A DNA stretch of 64,000 nt from Vreelandella massiliensis (lineage in GTDB: Bacteria; Pseudomonadota; Gammaproteobacteria; Pseudomonadales; Halomonadaceae): positions 665,911-729,910 of the forward strand of contig NZ_LT699744.1 of NCBI RefSeq assembly GCF_900155385.1, written 5' to 3'. Positions 37,739 through 47,289 of this stretch are shown one piece after another. A model generated the notes under the pieces. It did no database searches. It had not been told where the DNA came from and saw nothing but the letters and a program-made list of their open reading frames with translations. Position 1 is the first letter of the stretch. Each line of letters begins with the position of its first letter. The translations under genes and the position numbers were made by a program.

Positions 37739-38524
37739 ATGGCGACAGCGGAGTTTATTGCTGTTGTCCCGGCGCGCTTTGGCTCTTCCCGCTTGCCGGG
37801 CAAGCCGCTTTTGCCCATTGCCGGCGAGCCGATGGTCGCTCATGTTTGGCGGCGCGCCTGCGAAAGTCAGGCCAGTCGTGTGGTGGTGGCGACCGACGAT
37901 CGCCGTATTCGTGATGCCTTGGCCCCCTATGGCGCTGAAGTCGTGATGACGCGCGATGATCACCCCTCCGGCACCGATCGTCTGGCCGAGGTCGCAAACG
38001 CTTTACAGCTTGACGACGAGGCGCTGCTGGTCAATGTCCAAGGCGATGAGCCGCTGATTCCCAGCGCGTTGATCAATCAAGTGGCTTGGCGGCTCGCGGA
38101 CGATGCCGAGGCTTCTATTGCCACTCTGGCCGAGCCGATCGGGGAGGTGGAGGCGCTCTTTAACCCTAACGTGGTCAAGGTTGTACGTGCGCTAGACGGC
38201 CGCGCGCTGTACTTTTCGCGCGCCCCTATCCCTTGGGATCGCGAGCATTTCGCGGCGCGCCCTGAGTTACTGGCCACCGATGCCTGGCTGCGCCACATTG
38301 GCCTGTATGCCTATCGGGCGAGCTTTTTGTACGCCTATCGCGACTGGCCGCCGTCAAGCCTTGAGCAGTTGGAGCAGCTTGAGCAGTTGCGCGCGCTGCA
38401 GCACGGGCACGCGATTCAAGTGGCGCTGGCGTGCGAGGTGAACCCGCCCGGCGTGGATACCCCGGAGGACCTGGCGCGGGTACGGGCGCATTTTCAACGG
38501 CTGAATAATAAGGAGGCTGAATGA
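37739..38524 (+). CDS. kdsB: KdsB, CMP-KDO synthetase
   Basis: This 261-residue cytidylyltransferase activates KDO for lipopolysaccharide inner-core assembly. [24 protein letters not shown] is the nucleotide-binding N-terminus. [31 protein letters not shown] and [10 protein letters not shown] are the other family signatures. It starts on the base after the ycaR stop, with GGGGAGG upstream. The C-terminal run [14 protein letters not shown] is the normal family helix with a repetitive sequence. The phosphatase gene overlaps its last four bases. Confidence 0.96.
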   Translation: MATAEFIAVVPARFGSSRLPGKPLLPIAGEPMVAHVWRRACESQASRVVVATDDRRIRDALAPYGAEVVMTRDDHPSGTDRLAEVANALQLDDEALLVNVQGDEPLIPSALINQVAWRLADDAEASIATLAEPIGEVEALFNPNVVKVVRALDGRALYFSRAPIPWDREHFAARPELLATDAWLRHIGLYAYRASFLYAYRDWPPSSLEQLEQLEQLRALQHGHAIQVALACEVNPPGVDTPEDLARVRAHFQRLNNKEAE

Positions 38525-38985
38525 ACGTGCTGTTTGTCTGCCTAGGCAATATTTGTCGCTCGCCCAGCGCTGAGGGCGTCTTTCGTCACGTGCTCGACAG
38601 CGAAAACCTGCTGCAGCCGGTGAGCGTGGACTCCTGCGGGATCGGCGCGTGGCACGTGGGGAAAGCGCCCGATCTGCGTGCCCAGGCCGCGGCCAAACTG
38701 CGCGGCATCGATATTAGCGCGCTGCGTGCGCGCCAGCTAGCCCCCGATGATTTTGCGCGTTTCGATTACGTTTTGGCCATGGATCACGACAATCTGCGGG
38801 CGATTCGCGCGATGCAGCCGAGCGATTACCCCGGTCATGTCGGGCTTTTGCTGGACTTTGCTGGCCACGCGGATGCCGAGGTACCGGACCCTTACTATGG
38901 CGGTGAGCAGGGTTTTGAAGAGGTGCTTGATTTGATCGAAAGCGCCTCTCACGGTTTGCTGGACCATATCCGGTCGGCGAAATGA
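38521..38985 (+). CDS. Low-molecular-weight protein tyrosine phosphatase
   Basis: This 154-residue enzyme has the P-loop at its N-terminus: [19 protein letters not shown], that is C-x5-R-S. The general-acid aspartate lies in [17 protein letters not shown]. This is the Wzb/Etp fold. Wzb-type enzymes act on tyrosine kinases of polysaccharide export, but no kinase or capsule gene is present here, so the substrate is open. The position between kdsB and murB is shared with Pseudomonas. Four-base overlaps on both sides suggest a tightly coupled operon. Confidence 0.93.
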   Translation: MNVLFVCLGNICRSPSAEGVFRHVLDSENLLQPVSVDSCGIGAWHVGKAPDLRAQAAAKLRGIDISALRARQLAPDDFARFDYVLAMDHDNLRAIRAMQPSDYPGHVGLLLDFAGHADAEVPDPYYGGEQGFEEVLDLIESASHGLLDHIRSAK

Positions 38986-39995
38986 CCCCAGCACCGCATT
39001 GGCAGCGTGACGTCGACCTTAGCGGTGCCAATACGCTGCGTTTGCCCGCTGTCGCTTCGCGCTTTGCCGCCCCTAAAACCCACGACGCGCTTGCTGCTTG
39101 CGTCCGTGATGCGCGCGAGCGTGGTTTGTCCCTTCACCTTTTGGGCGGGGGGAGCAATGTATTACTGCCGGCACGCTTGAGCGGAGCGGTGATTCGCCCG
39201 CGGCTTAACCAGTGGTGGCTACACGCGCACCATGATGGCGTGATGGCGTACGTTGGTGCAGGCGTCAACTGGCATTCGCTGGTCATGGCCCTGGCTAAGC
39301 GGGAGCTGTGGGGCGTTGAAAATCTCGCCCTCATCCCCGGCGACTGCGGAGCGGCGCCGGTGCAGAATATCGGCGCTTACGGCGTGGAGCTTGCCGATGT
39401 ACTGGATGGCGTGCAGGTGATGTCGCGCGACGATGAAACCCTGCGTTGGCTCTCCCGTGACGCGTGCGCCTTTGGCTATCGCGACAGCGTGTTCAAACGC
39501 GCACTGGCGGGTAAGGTCATTATTACGCAACTCGCGCTGCGCCTTTCGCGCACGCCGCGGCCGGTACTGGGGTATGGGGATTTGGCTAGCCGCGTGAGCA
39601 AGCGGCCAAGTAGCTTGGAAATTGCCCAGCGCGTCTGCGATATTCGTCGGCAGAAACTTCCCGATCCGGCCCAGCTTGCCAATGCCGGCAGTTTTTTTAA
39701 AAACCCTTTGGTGAGCGCCCAAAAAGCCGCGCAACTGCTGACACTTCACCCCGACATGCCGCACTTTGCTCAGGCGGATGGGCGCTACAAAGTCGCGGCG
39801 GGCTGGTTGATTGATCAGTGCGGTTTGAAAGGCGCGCGTTTCGGCGCCTTTGGCGTGCATGCGCATCAGGCCCTGGTGCTGGTGCACTTTGGCAGTGGCG
39901 ATCGCGATGAGCTTCTGCAGGTGGCCGAACAGATCGCCACCACGGTTCAAGCACGCTTTGGCGTGGCGCTGGAGATCGAACCGCGCTGCTTGTAG
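38982..39995 (+). CDS. murB: MurB, UDP-N-acetylenolpyruvoylglucosamine reductase
   Basis: This 337-residue FAD enzyme makes UDP-MurNAc. LHLLGGGSNVLLP and IPGDCGAAPVQNIGAYGVEL bind FAD and substrate. YRDSVFKRAL and NAGSFFKNPLV hold the catalytic region, with the active-site serine in the latter. It ends GVALEIEPRCL, the long E. coli-type I form. It lies apart from the main mur cluster, as in Pseudomonas. A strong bidirectional terminator follows. Confidence 0.96.
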   Translation: MTPAPHWQRDVDLSGANTLRLPAVASRFAAPKTHDALAACVRDARERGLSLHLLGGGSNVLLPARLSGAVIRPRLNQWWLHAHHDGVMAYVGAGVNWHSLVMALAKRELWGVENLALIPGDCGAAPVQNIGAYGVELADVLDGVQVMSRDDETLRWLSRDACAFGYRDSVFKRALAGKVIITQLALRLSRTPRPVLGYGDLASRVSKRPSSLEIAQRVCDIRRQKLPDPAQLANAGSFFKNPLVSAQKAAQLLTLHPDMPHFAQADGRYKVAAGWLIDQCGLKGARFGAFGVHAHQALVLVHFGSGDRDELLQVAEQIATTVQARFGVALEIEPRCL

Positions 39996-40014
39996 GGTTG
40001 GGAAGGGGAAGCAT

Positions 40015-40053
40015 AAAAAAACCCGGCGTTCGGTATGAACGCCGGGTTTTTTT
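40015..40053. terminator. Strong bidirectional terminator between murB and rne
   Basis: CCCGGCGTTC (40022-40031) and GAACGCCGGG (40037-40046) form a perfect 10-bp stem with a five-base loop. A seven-base A-run stands on the left (40015-40021) and a seven-base T-run on the right (40047-40053). It can end both convergent genes. Confidence 0.95.
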
Positions 40054-40068
40054 GGCGACGCTTAGGGG

Positions 40069-43000
40069 TTATTCCCCGCTGGCGTCCTGCTGCTGGCGCT
40101 TGCGTAGCTCGCGCGGGTCATTATGTGCGCGACGACGACGGCGCGATTTGGTTGCCGTAGAGCGGCTTTCCGTTTTGCCTTGGGCCTGCTCGGCAGGAGC
40201 GGAGGCATCATCGGTCGCTTGCGTCGGCTGTTTTTCGTCGCGAGCCGGCGTGGCGGGCGCCTCGCTGCTCTCTGTCTCCACGGCGGGTTGGCTAGAGGCG
40301 GGCTCATTGGCCTTGAGCTGCGACGTCTCGGGAGCTGATTCCGCCTTTGGAGCAGGCTCATCCTGAGGGGCAGATTCCGCCTTGGGAGCAGGCTCATCCT
40401 TGGGTGTCGGTTCAGCTTTGGTGGCCGATTCATCCTGAGGTGCCGGTTCGACCTTGGCGTCTGCTTCAACCTTAGGTGCCGCAGGCGGCTCAGCGTCGGC
40501 TTGTGCTGCCGGTTGAGCATCAGCTTCCTGCGGCTGAGCAGGTTGGGCCTCAGGTGCTATTACCGGCTGCTTGGCTTCTTCCGTGGGCGCCGCCGCTTGG
40601 CTTTCGGCTGGCGCCTTGGTCACCGCGTTGGGCGTCTCCGACTCCGCCTCGGCTGGTTCACGGCTTTCCGCTTGAACAGGCGCACTCTCGGTTTTTGCCG
40701 CCTCTTGTGCCTGTTGCGGTGCTGCTTCAGGTTTGGCTTGGGCAGCCGGTTGAGCATCGGGCTTGGCTTCCGGCTGAGCGTCGGGCTTCGTCTCTTCAGT
40801 TGGCGCTTGCGCGGCTTCGGTTTGCAATTTTAGCTGCTCGGCTTCCGCCTTGGGATTGATGGCGTGCTGGCGCGAGCGGTTGCGCGGATTATTGCGCGTG
40901 CGCTTCGGCTTGCCATCGTCTTGCGCCGGTGTGTCGGCTTCAGCGGTAGCCGGTGCTGGTTTACGTGCCGGTTTGGCGCTCTCTTTTTCGCGCTCTTTGC
41001 TGCTATCGGGCTTATCTGCCTGTGGCGATTGAGGCGTCTCGCTGCGCTGGTGGCCACCCTTGGCGTCGCTTTTTTCCTGCTGCGGATGGCGGCGGCGGTT
41101 GCGGGTGCGGGTTGGGCCGCTGCGCTTCTCGCCGTTATCGCCCTTACTGACGCTCTCTTTGTCTGCCGTGCTATCGCGTTGGGTATTGCGCGCCTCGGCG
41201 TCGCCTTGGCGCTTCGCTTTGGGTTCGGGTTTAGCGCTGGCTTTTTCGTCCTGCTTGGCGCTCTCTTTGGTGCTGCCCTTGGGGGCAGCCTTGGCGCTAT
41301 CGCGGTTCGGGCTTTCACGCCGCTCGTTCGATTTCCGCTTTGGCGATTGCGCGCGGGGCGTACGCGGCGGTGCTTCTTGCGACGTGCTGCGTGCCTCGCT
41401 GTCTTGGTCGCCGTCGTTGCCCAAGAACTTGGCCACCCCGCGAATCATGCGGCTCAACAAAGTAGACGCATCGGTGTCCTTCGTCTTGCTGGGCTGGCTC
41501 GGCGTGGTGTCGCTTTGCAGCGATGCTGGCGCAGGGGCGTTATGCACGACGCTTTTCACCGCGGCTTCCGCGCGTTGCGCCGGGGGGGTAAAGCTTGGGG
41601 TCGGCTCTTTACCGATATCGGTATCGGTGGAGATCTCAAAGCTGGAGAGCGTTTGCGATTCGTCCTCGTCGAGATGGTCGTCGCGCAGGCGCTGTACATC
41701 GTAGTGCGGCGTGTCCATCTCTGGGTTAGGCAACAAAACGACACGCACCTCTTGGCGCGCTTCGATATCGGCGAGCACGCTGCGCTTTTCGTTGAGCAAA
41801 TAGGTCGCAACGGGCACGGGTAAAATGGCGCGGATTTGCGCGCTGCGCTCCTTCATGGCCTCTTCTTCGATCAGGCGCATAATCGAAAGCGACAGCGAGC
41901 GCACATCGCGGATAGTCCCCTGACCGTTACAGCGCGGGCACACCACACCGCTCGTTTCACCCAGTGACGGCCGCAAGCGCTGGCGCGACATTTCCATCAG
42001 GCCAAAGCGTGAAATACGGCCAATCTGCACCCGGGCGCGGTCGAGTTTCAGCGCGTCGCGCATACGGTTTTCCACTTCGCGCTGGTTGCGTGCCGGCCCC
42101 ATGTCGATAAAGTCGATCACCACCAGGCCGCCAATATCGCGCAGACGCAGCTGGCGAGCGATCTCGTCGGCGGCTTCGGAGTTGGTTTGTAGCGCGGTCT
42201 CTTCGATGTCGCTGCCGCGGGTAGCGCGGGCGGAGTTGATATCGATCGATACCAACGCTTCGGTGTGGTCGATCACAATCGAGCCACCGGAGGGGAGTTT
42301 TACCTCGCGCTGGTACGCCGTTTCGATCTGTGACTCAATTTGAAAACGCGAGAACAGCGGTACTTCGTCGGCGTAGAGCTTAATTTTCTGCTGGTACGAC
42401 GGCATCACCTGGCGGATGAAATTGAGCGCGTCGGCGTGAATCTCCGGGCTATCAATCAGCACCTCGCCAATATCTTGGCGCAGGTAGTCGCGCATGGCGC
42501 GAATAATGACGTTGGACTCGCGGTAGATCAAAAACGGCGCTGAGCGCTTGCCCGCTTCAGTGGTGATGGACTCCCACACTTGCACCAGGTAATCCAGGTC
42601 CCACTGCAGCTCTTCGGGCGAGCGACCGATACCGGCGGTGCGCACGATCAGGCCCATTTTGTCGGGTACGGTGAGCTGGCCCATGGCCTCTTTTAACTGG
42701 CTACGCTCTTCTCCTTCAATGCGGCGTGAAATGCCGCCGGCGCGAGGGTTATTGGGCATCAGCACCAAAAAGCGACCGGCGAGGCTGATAAAGGTGGTCA
42801 GGGCCGCGCCTTTGTTGCCGCGCTCCTCTTTATCCACCTGAACGATGACTTCCTGACCCTCTTTCAGCACCTCTTTGATGCTGGGGCGGCCGGATACCTC
42901 TTTAACGAAGTAGTCGCGAGAGATCTCTTTGAGCGGCAAAAAGCCGTGACGGTCGGCGCCAAAATCGACAAAGGCGGCTTCTAGGGAGGGCTCGACGCGA

Positions 43001-43140
43001 GTGATTTTGCCACGGTAAATATTGGCTTTTTTCTGCTCCCGCGCGCCGGATTCAATATCTAAATCGTACAGGCGTTGACCATCGACAAGCGCGACGCGCA
43101 GCTCTTCTGGCTGGGTCGCATTGATGAGCATCCGTTTCAT
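40069..43140 (-). CDS. rne: RNase E, degradosome scaffold endoribonuclease
   Basis: This is a 1023-residue protein. The N-terminal half is catalytic. An S1 domain begins near residue 37, the 5' sensor and DNase-I-like domain include [25 protein letters not shown] with the metal-binding aspartates, and the zinc link is [14 protein letters not shown]. The C-terminal half, from about residue 510, is disordered and rich in P, A, E, K and R, with degenerate 12-residue repeats near the end and a basic tip ([10 protein letters not shown]). This tail normally holds membrane and partner sites, which I cannot place here. The ATG is at 43140. A leader of several hundred bases precedes it. Confidence 0.96.
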   Translation of the reverse strand: MKRMLINATQPEELRVALVDGQRLYDLDIESGAREQKKANIYRGKITRVEPSLEAAFVDFGADRHGFLPLKEISRDYFVKEVSGRPSIKEVLKEGQEVIVQVDKEERGNKGAALTTFISLAGRFLVLMPNNPRAGGISRRIEGEERSQLKEAMGQLTVPDKMGLIVRTAGIGRSPEELQWDLDYLVQVWESITTEAGKRSAPFLIYRESNVIIRAMRDYLRQDIGEVLIDSPEIHADALNFIRQVMPSYQQKIKLYADEVPLFSRFQIESQIETAYQREVKLPSGGSIVIDHTEALVSIDINSARATRGSDIEETALQTNSEAADEIARQLRLRDIGGLVVIDFIDMGPARNQREVENRMRDALKLDRARVQIGRISRFGLMEMSRQRLRPSLGETSGVVCPRCNGQGTIRDVRSLSLSIMRLIEEEAMKERSAQIRAILPVPVATYLLNEKRSVLADIEARQEVRVVLLPNPEMDTPHYDVQRLRDDHLDEDESQTLSSFEISTDTDIGKEPTPSFTPPAQRAEAAVKSVVHNAPAPASLQSDTTPSQPSKTKDTDASTLLSRMIRGVAKFLGNDGDQDSEARSTSQEAPPRTPRAQSPKRKSNERRESPNRDSAKAAPKGSTKESAKQDEKASAKPEPKAKRQGDAEARNTQRDSTADKESVSKGDNGEKRSGPTRTRNRRRHPQQEKSDAKGGHQRSETPQSPQADKPDSSKEREKESAKPARKPAPATAEADTPAQDDGKPKRTRNNPRNRSRQHAINPKAEAEQLKLQTEAAQAPTEETKPDAQPEAKPDAQPAAQAKPEAAPQQAQEAAKTESAPVQAESREPAEAESETPNAVTKAPAESQAAAPTEEAKQPVIAPEAQPAQPQEADAQPAAQADAEPPAAPKVEADAKVEPAPQDESATKAEPTPKDEPAPKAESAPQDEPAPKAESAPETSQLKANEPASSQPAVETESSEAPATPARDEKQPTQATDDASAPAEQAQGKTESRSTATKSRRRRRAHNDPRELRKRQQQDASGE
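40339..40482. repeat. Degenerate 36-bp tandem repeats within the rne tail
   Basis: About four copies begin at 40339, 40375, 40411 and 40447. The first two share 25 of their first 26 bases; the others are more diverged. The period is 12 codons, giving repeated [12 protein letters not shown] units in RNase E. Gain or loss of a unit would keep the frame. Confidence 0.75.
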
Positions 43141-43689
43141 GTTATCTCACATAGCGTTGCGTGCCGGCTGATCCGTTAAGCTAAGAGTTCCGGCTCTGAG
43201 GGCTTAAAACGGAAGACGTAAGGCAAATCGCGCTGCTGCGTGCTTGTGCTCGGGCATAGTATGCGGACGCTAAGCCGGGAGGTAGGAGCCAACCCGGCGA
43301 GTTTGGGCGTTGAGTACGTGGCAAAGGCAGGACGTGTTTCGGGGGCTGTCATAACCCTCCGGCCCTGCTGACTCTGCCAACACCTGGCATTCATCGATTC
43401 ACCAACGTCGGCTACCGGCACAACGTTGAACTTAAGCGCCCGCCGCTAACATGCTCTATGACAGTGAAGCACGCTTACGGCGAACGTGGCGTTTATCTTT
43501 TTACGGCGACTCGCTGTCGATAACTTGCGTTAGCGGCAACGTTCTCACATTTCTACTCTGACGCTAGTGTATTCACTAGTGTCACTGTTTCACTTGGCGC
43601 GTATGGCCATGCGTACACGGCCATTTCCGCCTTGCTCTGGCCTGCGTGTTTGGTCGGGCAGGCGCCTTTGGCCACATGGAGGGCGAGCG
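43141..43689 (-). promoter_or_regulatory. Long structured 5' leader of rne
   Basis: No convincing gene lies between rne and rluC. On the minus strand, the approximately 550 bases after the predicted rne start site contain several stems. One is GCCGGG/CCCGGC (43293-43298 with 43274-43279), with an inner GG/CC pairing. Another is an outer GGCAG/CTGCC closure (43374-43378 with 43326-43330) around further GGG/CCC pairings. In E. coli and Pseudomonas the rne leader folds into hairpins by which RNase E controls its own mRNA. I infer the same here. An 81-codon open frame at 43176-43421 looks like noise. Confidence 0.6.
43564..43579. repeat. Inverted repeat in the rne leader region
   Basis: CTAGTG (43564-43569) and CACTAG (43574-43579) flank TATT. 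About 20 bases further is an imperfect 14-base palindrome CGTATGGCCATGCG (43600-43613) with one mismatched pair. Either could be an operator or part of the rne leader fold. Confidence 0.4.
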
Positions 43690-43695
43690 TTCTGG

Positions 43696-43724
43696 AATAT
43701 AACAGTAAAGCGTCATGCCAGCAA
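43696..43724 (-). promoter_or_regulatory. Sigma-70-type promoter of rne
   Basis: On the minus strand TTGCTG (43724-43719) and TATATT (43701-43696) are 17 bases apart. The predicted start is near 43689. Its -35 box touches that of the candidate rluC promoter on the other strand. Confidence 0.6.
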
Positions 43725-43756
43725 TTGACGCAATGCGCAGGCGTCTACGCTAGAAT
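43725..43756 (+). promoter_or_regulatory. Candidate promoter of rluC
   Basis: TTGACG (43725-43730) is a strong -35 box. TAGAAT (43751-43756) is a good -10 but at 20 bases spacing. TACGCT (43746-43751) gives 15 bases instead. Either would start transcription 30-40 bases before the rluC ATG. Confidence 0.4.
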
Positions 43757-43789
43757 GCCGCTTTTGGCATAGAGCAGGAGCGCACGACC

Positions 43790-44731
43790 ATGGCCGAAGG
43801 GCGTGAAGTGCAGTGGGTCGATATTGCCCCTGAGCAAGCGGGACAGCGGATCGATAACTTTTTAATGACGCGTTTGAAAGGCGCGCCCCGCGCCTTGATC
43901 TACCGCATCGTGCGTAAAGGCGAAGTGCGGGTGAATAAAAAGCGCGTCAAAGTCGACTATCGCCTGCAAGGCGGTGACGTGGTGCGCGTGCCGCCCCTTC
44001 GCCTTGCCCCGCGCGAGGCGGTAAAGGAAGTGAGCGATAATTTGCGCGATGTGCTGCTGGGTAGCGTCATCATGGAAGGGCCGGATTGGCTGGTGCTCAA
44101 TAAACCCTCGGGTCTTGCGGTACATGGTGGGAGCGGGGTCAAAATTGGCTTAATCGAGGCGCTGCGCCAGGTGCGTGACGACCTCTCCTTTTTGGAGCTG
44201 GTTCACCGCTTGGATCGCGATACCTCGGGGTGTTTGCTGCTGGCGAAATCGCGCGAGGCGCTGCTTGCACTGAATACCTCGCTAAAACAGCACGCCATGG
44301 AGAAGCGCTACTTGGCGCTGGTAAGCGGGCGTTGGCCGGCGCGTAAAACCTACGAGAGCGCTCGGCTTGATCGCTATGACGCCGGTAACGGCGAGCGTCG
44401 AGTGCGCGTCGACCCCGAGGGGAAAGTGTCGCGCACGCGCTTTGCCGTGGTGGAAACCTTTGCTCGGGCCACGCTGATTGAAGCCGAGCCCGTCACCGGG
44501 CGCACGCACCAAATTCGCGTGCATGCCGCTCACGCCGGGTATCCGCTGCTGGGCGACGACAAGTATGCCAGCCGCGATAGTCACAAGCTTTCGCAACGTT
44601 TGGATGTTGGGCGCTTGTTTCTGCATGCCCATGCGCTCACGTTTCCCGAACCGACCAATGGTCGCCCCGTCACCGTCAAGGCGCGCCTGCCCGAGGCGCT
44701 GGAGGCGGTGCTACAACGTGCTCGCCAGTAA
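43790..44731 (+). CDS. rluC: RluC, 23S rRNA pseudouridine synthase
   Basis: This 313-residue enzyme has an N-terminal S4 RNA-binding domain (AGQRIDNFLMTRLKGAPRALIYRIVRKGEVRVNKKR) and a RluA-type catalytic domain. The active aspartate lies in VHRLDRDTSGCLLLAKS. PVTGRTHQIRVHAAHAGYPLLGDDKY follows. RluC modifies positions 955, 2504 and 2580 of 23S rRNA in E. coli. I assign RluC rather than RluD because it sits divergent from rne, as in E. coli and Pseudomonas. GCAGGAGCGC precedes the ATG. Confidence 0.95.
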   Translation: MAEGREVQWVDIAPEQAGQRIDNFLMTRLKGAPRALIYRIVRKGEVRVNKKRVKVDYRLQGGDVVRVPPLRLAPREAVKEVSDNLRDVLLGSVIMEGPDWLVLNKPSGLAVHGGSGVKIGLIEALRQVRDDLSFLELVHRLDRDTSGCLLLAKSREALLALNTSLKQHAMEKRYLALVSGRWPARKTYESARLDRYDAGNGERRVRVDPEGKVSRTRFAVVETFARATLIEAEPVTGRTHQIRVHAAHAGYPLLGDDKYASRDSHKLSQRLDVGRLFLHAHALTFPEPTNGRPVTVKARLPEALEAVLQRARQ

Positions 44732-44745
44732 ACGACAGGCCGGAT

Positions 44746-45408
44746 ATGCGTTTTGAACTTGTGATTTTTGATTGGGACGGCACGTTGATGAACTCTGTGC
44801 CGCGTATTGTATCGAGTATGCAGGCAGCCGCTCGTGATGCCGAGTGGGGCGAGCTTGACGGGCCTGCGGTGGAGGAGATCATTGGGCTGGGGTTGCCGGA
44901 AGCGGTGGATAAGCTCTGCCCGGGGATTTTGCCTGCGCAGTCCGCGCGGCTACGCGAGCGGTACGCGCACCACTTCGTGCATGCTGACCTGACGCCGATG
45001 GCATTTTTTGACGGTGTCGAGGCGCGCATCGCGGCCTTGCGTCAGCGCCAGAGCGTGAAGCTTGCCGTGGCCACGGGGAAAACGCGCCGTGGGCTAGAGC
45101 GTATTTTTCGCGATACCCAAAGCGGCGCCTGGTTTCACGCCAGCCGCACCGCGGATGAGACCCGCTCCAAGCCGCATCCGCAAATGCTTAGCGAGCTGTT
45201 GAGTGAGCTGGATGTGCCGGCTGAGCGGGCGGTGATGGTGGGCGACAGCGAGTATGACCTGGAAATGGCACGGGTATTAGGCATGCCGCGAATCGGAGTC
45301 AGCTATGGTGTTCACTCCATCGAGCGCCTTTTGACCCATGAGCCGGATTACATGGCCCACAGCGTAGAGAGTCTCTTCGACTGGCTGCACGATACGTGCC
45401 GTCAGTGA
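44746..45408 (+). CDS. HAD-superfamily phosphatase (Gph-like)
   Basis: This 220-residue HAD hydrolase has motif I FDWDGTLMNS, motif II VATGKTRRGLERI (the Thr), a motif III lysine in KPHPQML, and motif IV VMVGDSEYDLEMARVLGM. The cap is helical (residues of about 20-85), as in the phosphoglycolate phosphatase group. The substrate cannot be read from the sequence. The gene follows rluC by 14 bases and precedes sppA, as in Pseudomonas. Confidence 0.9.
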   Translation: MRFELVIFDWDGTLMNSVPRIVSSMQAAARDAEWGELDGPAVEEIIGLGLPEAVDKLCPGILPAQSARLRERYAHHFVHADLTPMAFFDGVEARIAALRQRQSVKLAVATGKTRRGLERIFRDTQSGAWFHASRTADETRSKPHPQMLSELLSELDVPAERAVMVGDSEYDLEMARVLGMPRIGVSYGVHSIERLLTHEPDYMAHSVESLFDWLHDTCRQ

Positions 45409-45439
45409 CCGTAACACGGCTTTTTTAAAGGATACCGGT

Positions 45440-46543
45440 ATGAGCGACGAAACCTCGAAAACATCGGCGGACGATCAACCTGAAGAGAGTGGCCGCGACC
45501 CTTGGACGCAAAATGAATCCGTAGACGCTAAAAAGCGTCAACGTGAAGAGAATGCTGCGACGGTCGGCTACGCCCATGACGATGCCGAGACGCTGGCGGA
45601 GCGCCAGCGCTTGGCGCAAATCGAGATGATGGATCGCTGGATTGGCGGTGTGTTGGCCGAGCAGCGCCGCAGTCGACGCTGGAAGATTTTTTTCCGTTTT
45701 GTCTTGGTGGCGATTGTGCTGGCGTCGCTGTCGCTGAGCTTTTACAGCGTCTTTCAAGCGGGGGTGGGTCGCGCGATGCCGGCACAGCCGCACCTTGGGG
45801 TTGTGGACGTTAACGGCGTGATTAGCCGCGACGCCCCGGCCAACGCCGAGCGTATTATTCAGGGGCTCAACCGCGCCTGGGAAGCCGAGCACACCCGCGC
45901 GGTCGTGGTGCATATCGACAGCCCCGGGGGCAGCCCGGTCCAGTCGCAGCGTATTTACGCTGAGATGATGCGCCTGCGAGAAGCGGGCGATAAACCCATT
46001 ATCGCGGTGATCGAGGATATCGGCGCCAGCGGGGCGTACTACATTGCCGCGGCGGCGGATGAAATCGCCGCATCCCCTGCAAGCTTGGTCGGCTCGATCG
46101 GTGTGATCTACGCGGGCTTTGGCTTTAATGAGGCTATCGACACGATTGGGGTTGAGCGCCGGCTCGTCACCGCTGGGGAGAACAAAGCCTTTTTAGACCC
46201 GTTCAAGCCCTTGGACGAGGATACCGTGGCGTTTTGGCAAACGGTGCTGGATAGCACCCATCAGCAATTTATTGACGACGTGCGAGAAGGGCGCGGGGAG
46301 CGCTTAAGCGACGGTGAGGAGATTTTTTCGGGATTGATATGGAGCGGTGAGCAGGCGATGGGGCTTGGCCTGGTGGATCGGCTAGACTCGCTGGAGTCGC
46401 TGTCGCGAGACTATCTGGACGAGGTGCGTTGGGAGAATTACACCCCGAGCCTTGATCCGTTCGACCGTTTTACGCGGCGCTTCACGCAAACCGCTGCACA
46501 GGTGCTGGGCGTGTCCACCTCGCCATCGCCGCTCGCCTACTGA
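45440..46543 (+). CDS. sppA: SppA-type S49 peptidase
   Basis: This 367-residue protein has a charged cytoplasmic N-terminus of about 85 residues, one membrane segment (about residues 90-115, FFRFVLVAIVLASLSLSFYSVF) and a single S49 domain. VVVHIDSPGGSPVQSQRIY and EDIGASGAYYIAAAADEIAASPASLVGSIGVI, with the nucleophilic serine, are diagnostic. These enzymes degrade cleaved signal peptides in the inner membrane. It is the short single-domain form, not the 618-residue duplicated E. coli SppA. It is convergent with maf, ten bases apart. Confidence 0.93.
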   Translation: MSDETSKTSADDQPEESGRDPWTQNESVDAKKRQREENAATVGYAHDDAETLAERQRLAQIEMMDRWIGGVLAEQRRSRRWKIFFRFVLVAIVLASLSLSFYSVFQAGVGRAMPAQPHLGVVDVNGVISRDAPANAERIIQGLNRAWEAEHTRAVVVHIDSPGGSPVQSQRIYAEMMRLREAGDKPIIAVIEDIGASGAYYIAAAADEIAASPASLVGSIGVIYAGFGFNEAIDTIGVERRLVTAGENKAFLDPFKPLDEDTVAFWQTVLDSTHQQFIDDVREGRGERLSDGEEIFSGLIWSGEQAMGLGLVDRLDSLESLSRDYLDEVRWENYTPSLDPFDRFTRRFTQTAAQVLGVSTSPSPLAY

Positions 46544-46553
46544 TTCGGCATGT

Positions 46554-47153
46554 TTAGGCCTTAGCGTCGAGCGGGTTGAGGCCCGCTTGACGCAGCATGT
46601 CGCATAGGGCGATAAGCGGTAGGCCGACGAGAGCGTTGGGGTCGCGGCCTTCCAGAGCGCTAAAAAGCGCGATCCCCAATCCTTCCATATAAAAGCTGCC
46701 GGCACTGTCGAGCGGCTGCTCTTGGGCGACGTAATAAGCAATCTCCGCCTCCGAGAGCGAGCGAAATACCACGTCGAATGGCTCGATGTGCACTTGATGA
46801 TGCTGGCGACGGGTATCCAGCAGCGCTAGGCCGGTAAGAAACGTGACCCGCTGCCCGGAAAAGCGCGCCAGGTTCTCACGCGCCTTCTCGGGCGTATGCG
46901 GCTTGCCCAGGATGTCGCCGTCAAAAACGGCAATTTGATCGGAGCCGATAATGCAGTGGGCGGGATACGCCTCGGCAAGGGCAAAGGCTTTGCTGAGGGC
47001 TAAACGGTGGACGAGCGCGCGGGGCGTCTCACCGGGTTTGGGCGTCTCATCGATATCGGGCGAATGGCACTGGTAGGGGATGAATAAGCGGTCGAGTAGG
47101 GCGCGGCGTGACCGAGAGCTCGAGGCAAGTACTAAAGGTGAAAGCGTGGGCAT
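46554..47153 (-). CDS. yceF: Maf family nucleotide pyrophosphatase (YceF type)
   Basis: This 199-residue protein starts [23 protein letters not shown] at 47153, with GGGAG eight bases upstream. The open frame extends 30 codons further without a better start. [25 protein letters not shown] and [12 protein letters not shown] are Maf motifs. YceF hydrolyses 7-methyl-GTP in E. coli. I assign this subtype from its place beside yceD-rpmF. It is divergent from yceD, so their promoters share about 136 bases. Confidence 0.92.
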   Translation of the reverse strand: MPTLSPLVLASSSRSRRALLDRLFIPYQCHSPDIDETPKPGETPRALVHRLALSKAFALAEAYPAHCIIGSDQIAVFDGDILGKPHTPEKARENLARFSGQRVTFLTGLALLDTRRQHHQVHIEPFDVVFRSLSEAEIAYYVAQEQPLDSAGSFYMEGLGIALFSALEGRDPNALVGLPLIALCDMLRQAGLNPLDAKA

Positions 47154-47251
47154 GGGCAAACTCCCGATGAAAGCGTGAAGGTTTTGCAAGTGGCGATGAG
47201 TGTAGCGAAGCCGCCCGCGAACGCCCAGGGATAAGAAATGCATCGACGGCT

Positions 47252-47280
47252 TTGACAGCGACGGGGGGAGTGCCTATCAT
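47252..47280 (+). promoter_or_regulatory. Near-consensus promoter at the yceD start
   Basis: TTGACA (47252-47257) is a perfect -35 box and TATCAT (47275-47280) follows after 17 bases. Transcription should begin between 47286 and 47290. The yceD ATG begins at 47290, so the leader is at most about four bases. This is the strongest promoter I see in the window. Confidence 0.8.
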
Positions 47281-47289
47281 TGCGCGCCT

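Noticed and set aside
38361..38388. Nine-base repeat in kdsB encoding E-Q-L units
   Set aside because: The KdsB family has a helix of the same length and similar sequence here, so there is no expansion.
40123..41823. Long plus-strand open frames opposite the rne tail (up to 319 codons)
   Set aside because: They arise from the biased codon use of the proline-, alanine- and glutamate-rich RNase E tail on the other strand.
43176..43421. Minus-strand open frame of 81 codons in the rne leader
   Set aside because: No ribosome site, no recognisable domain, and it lies within sequence that folds as a leader.
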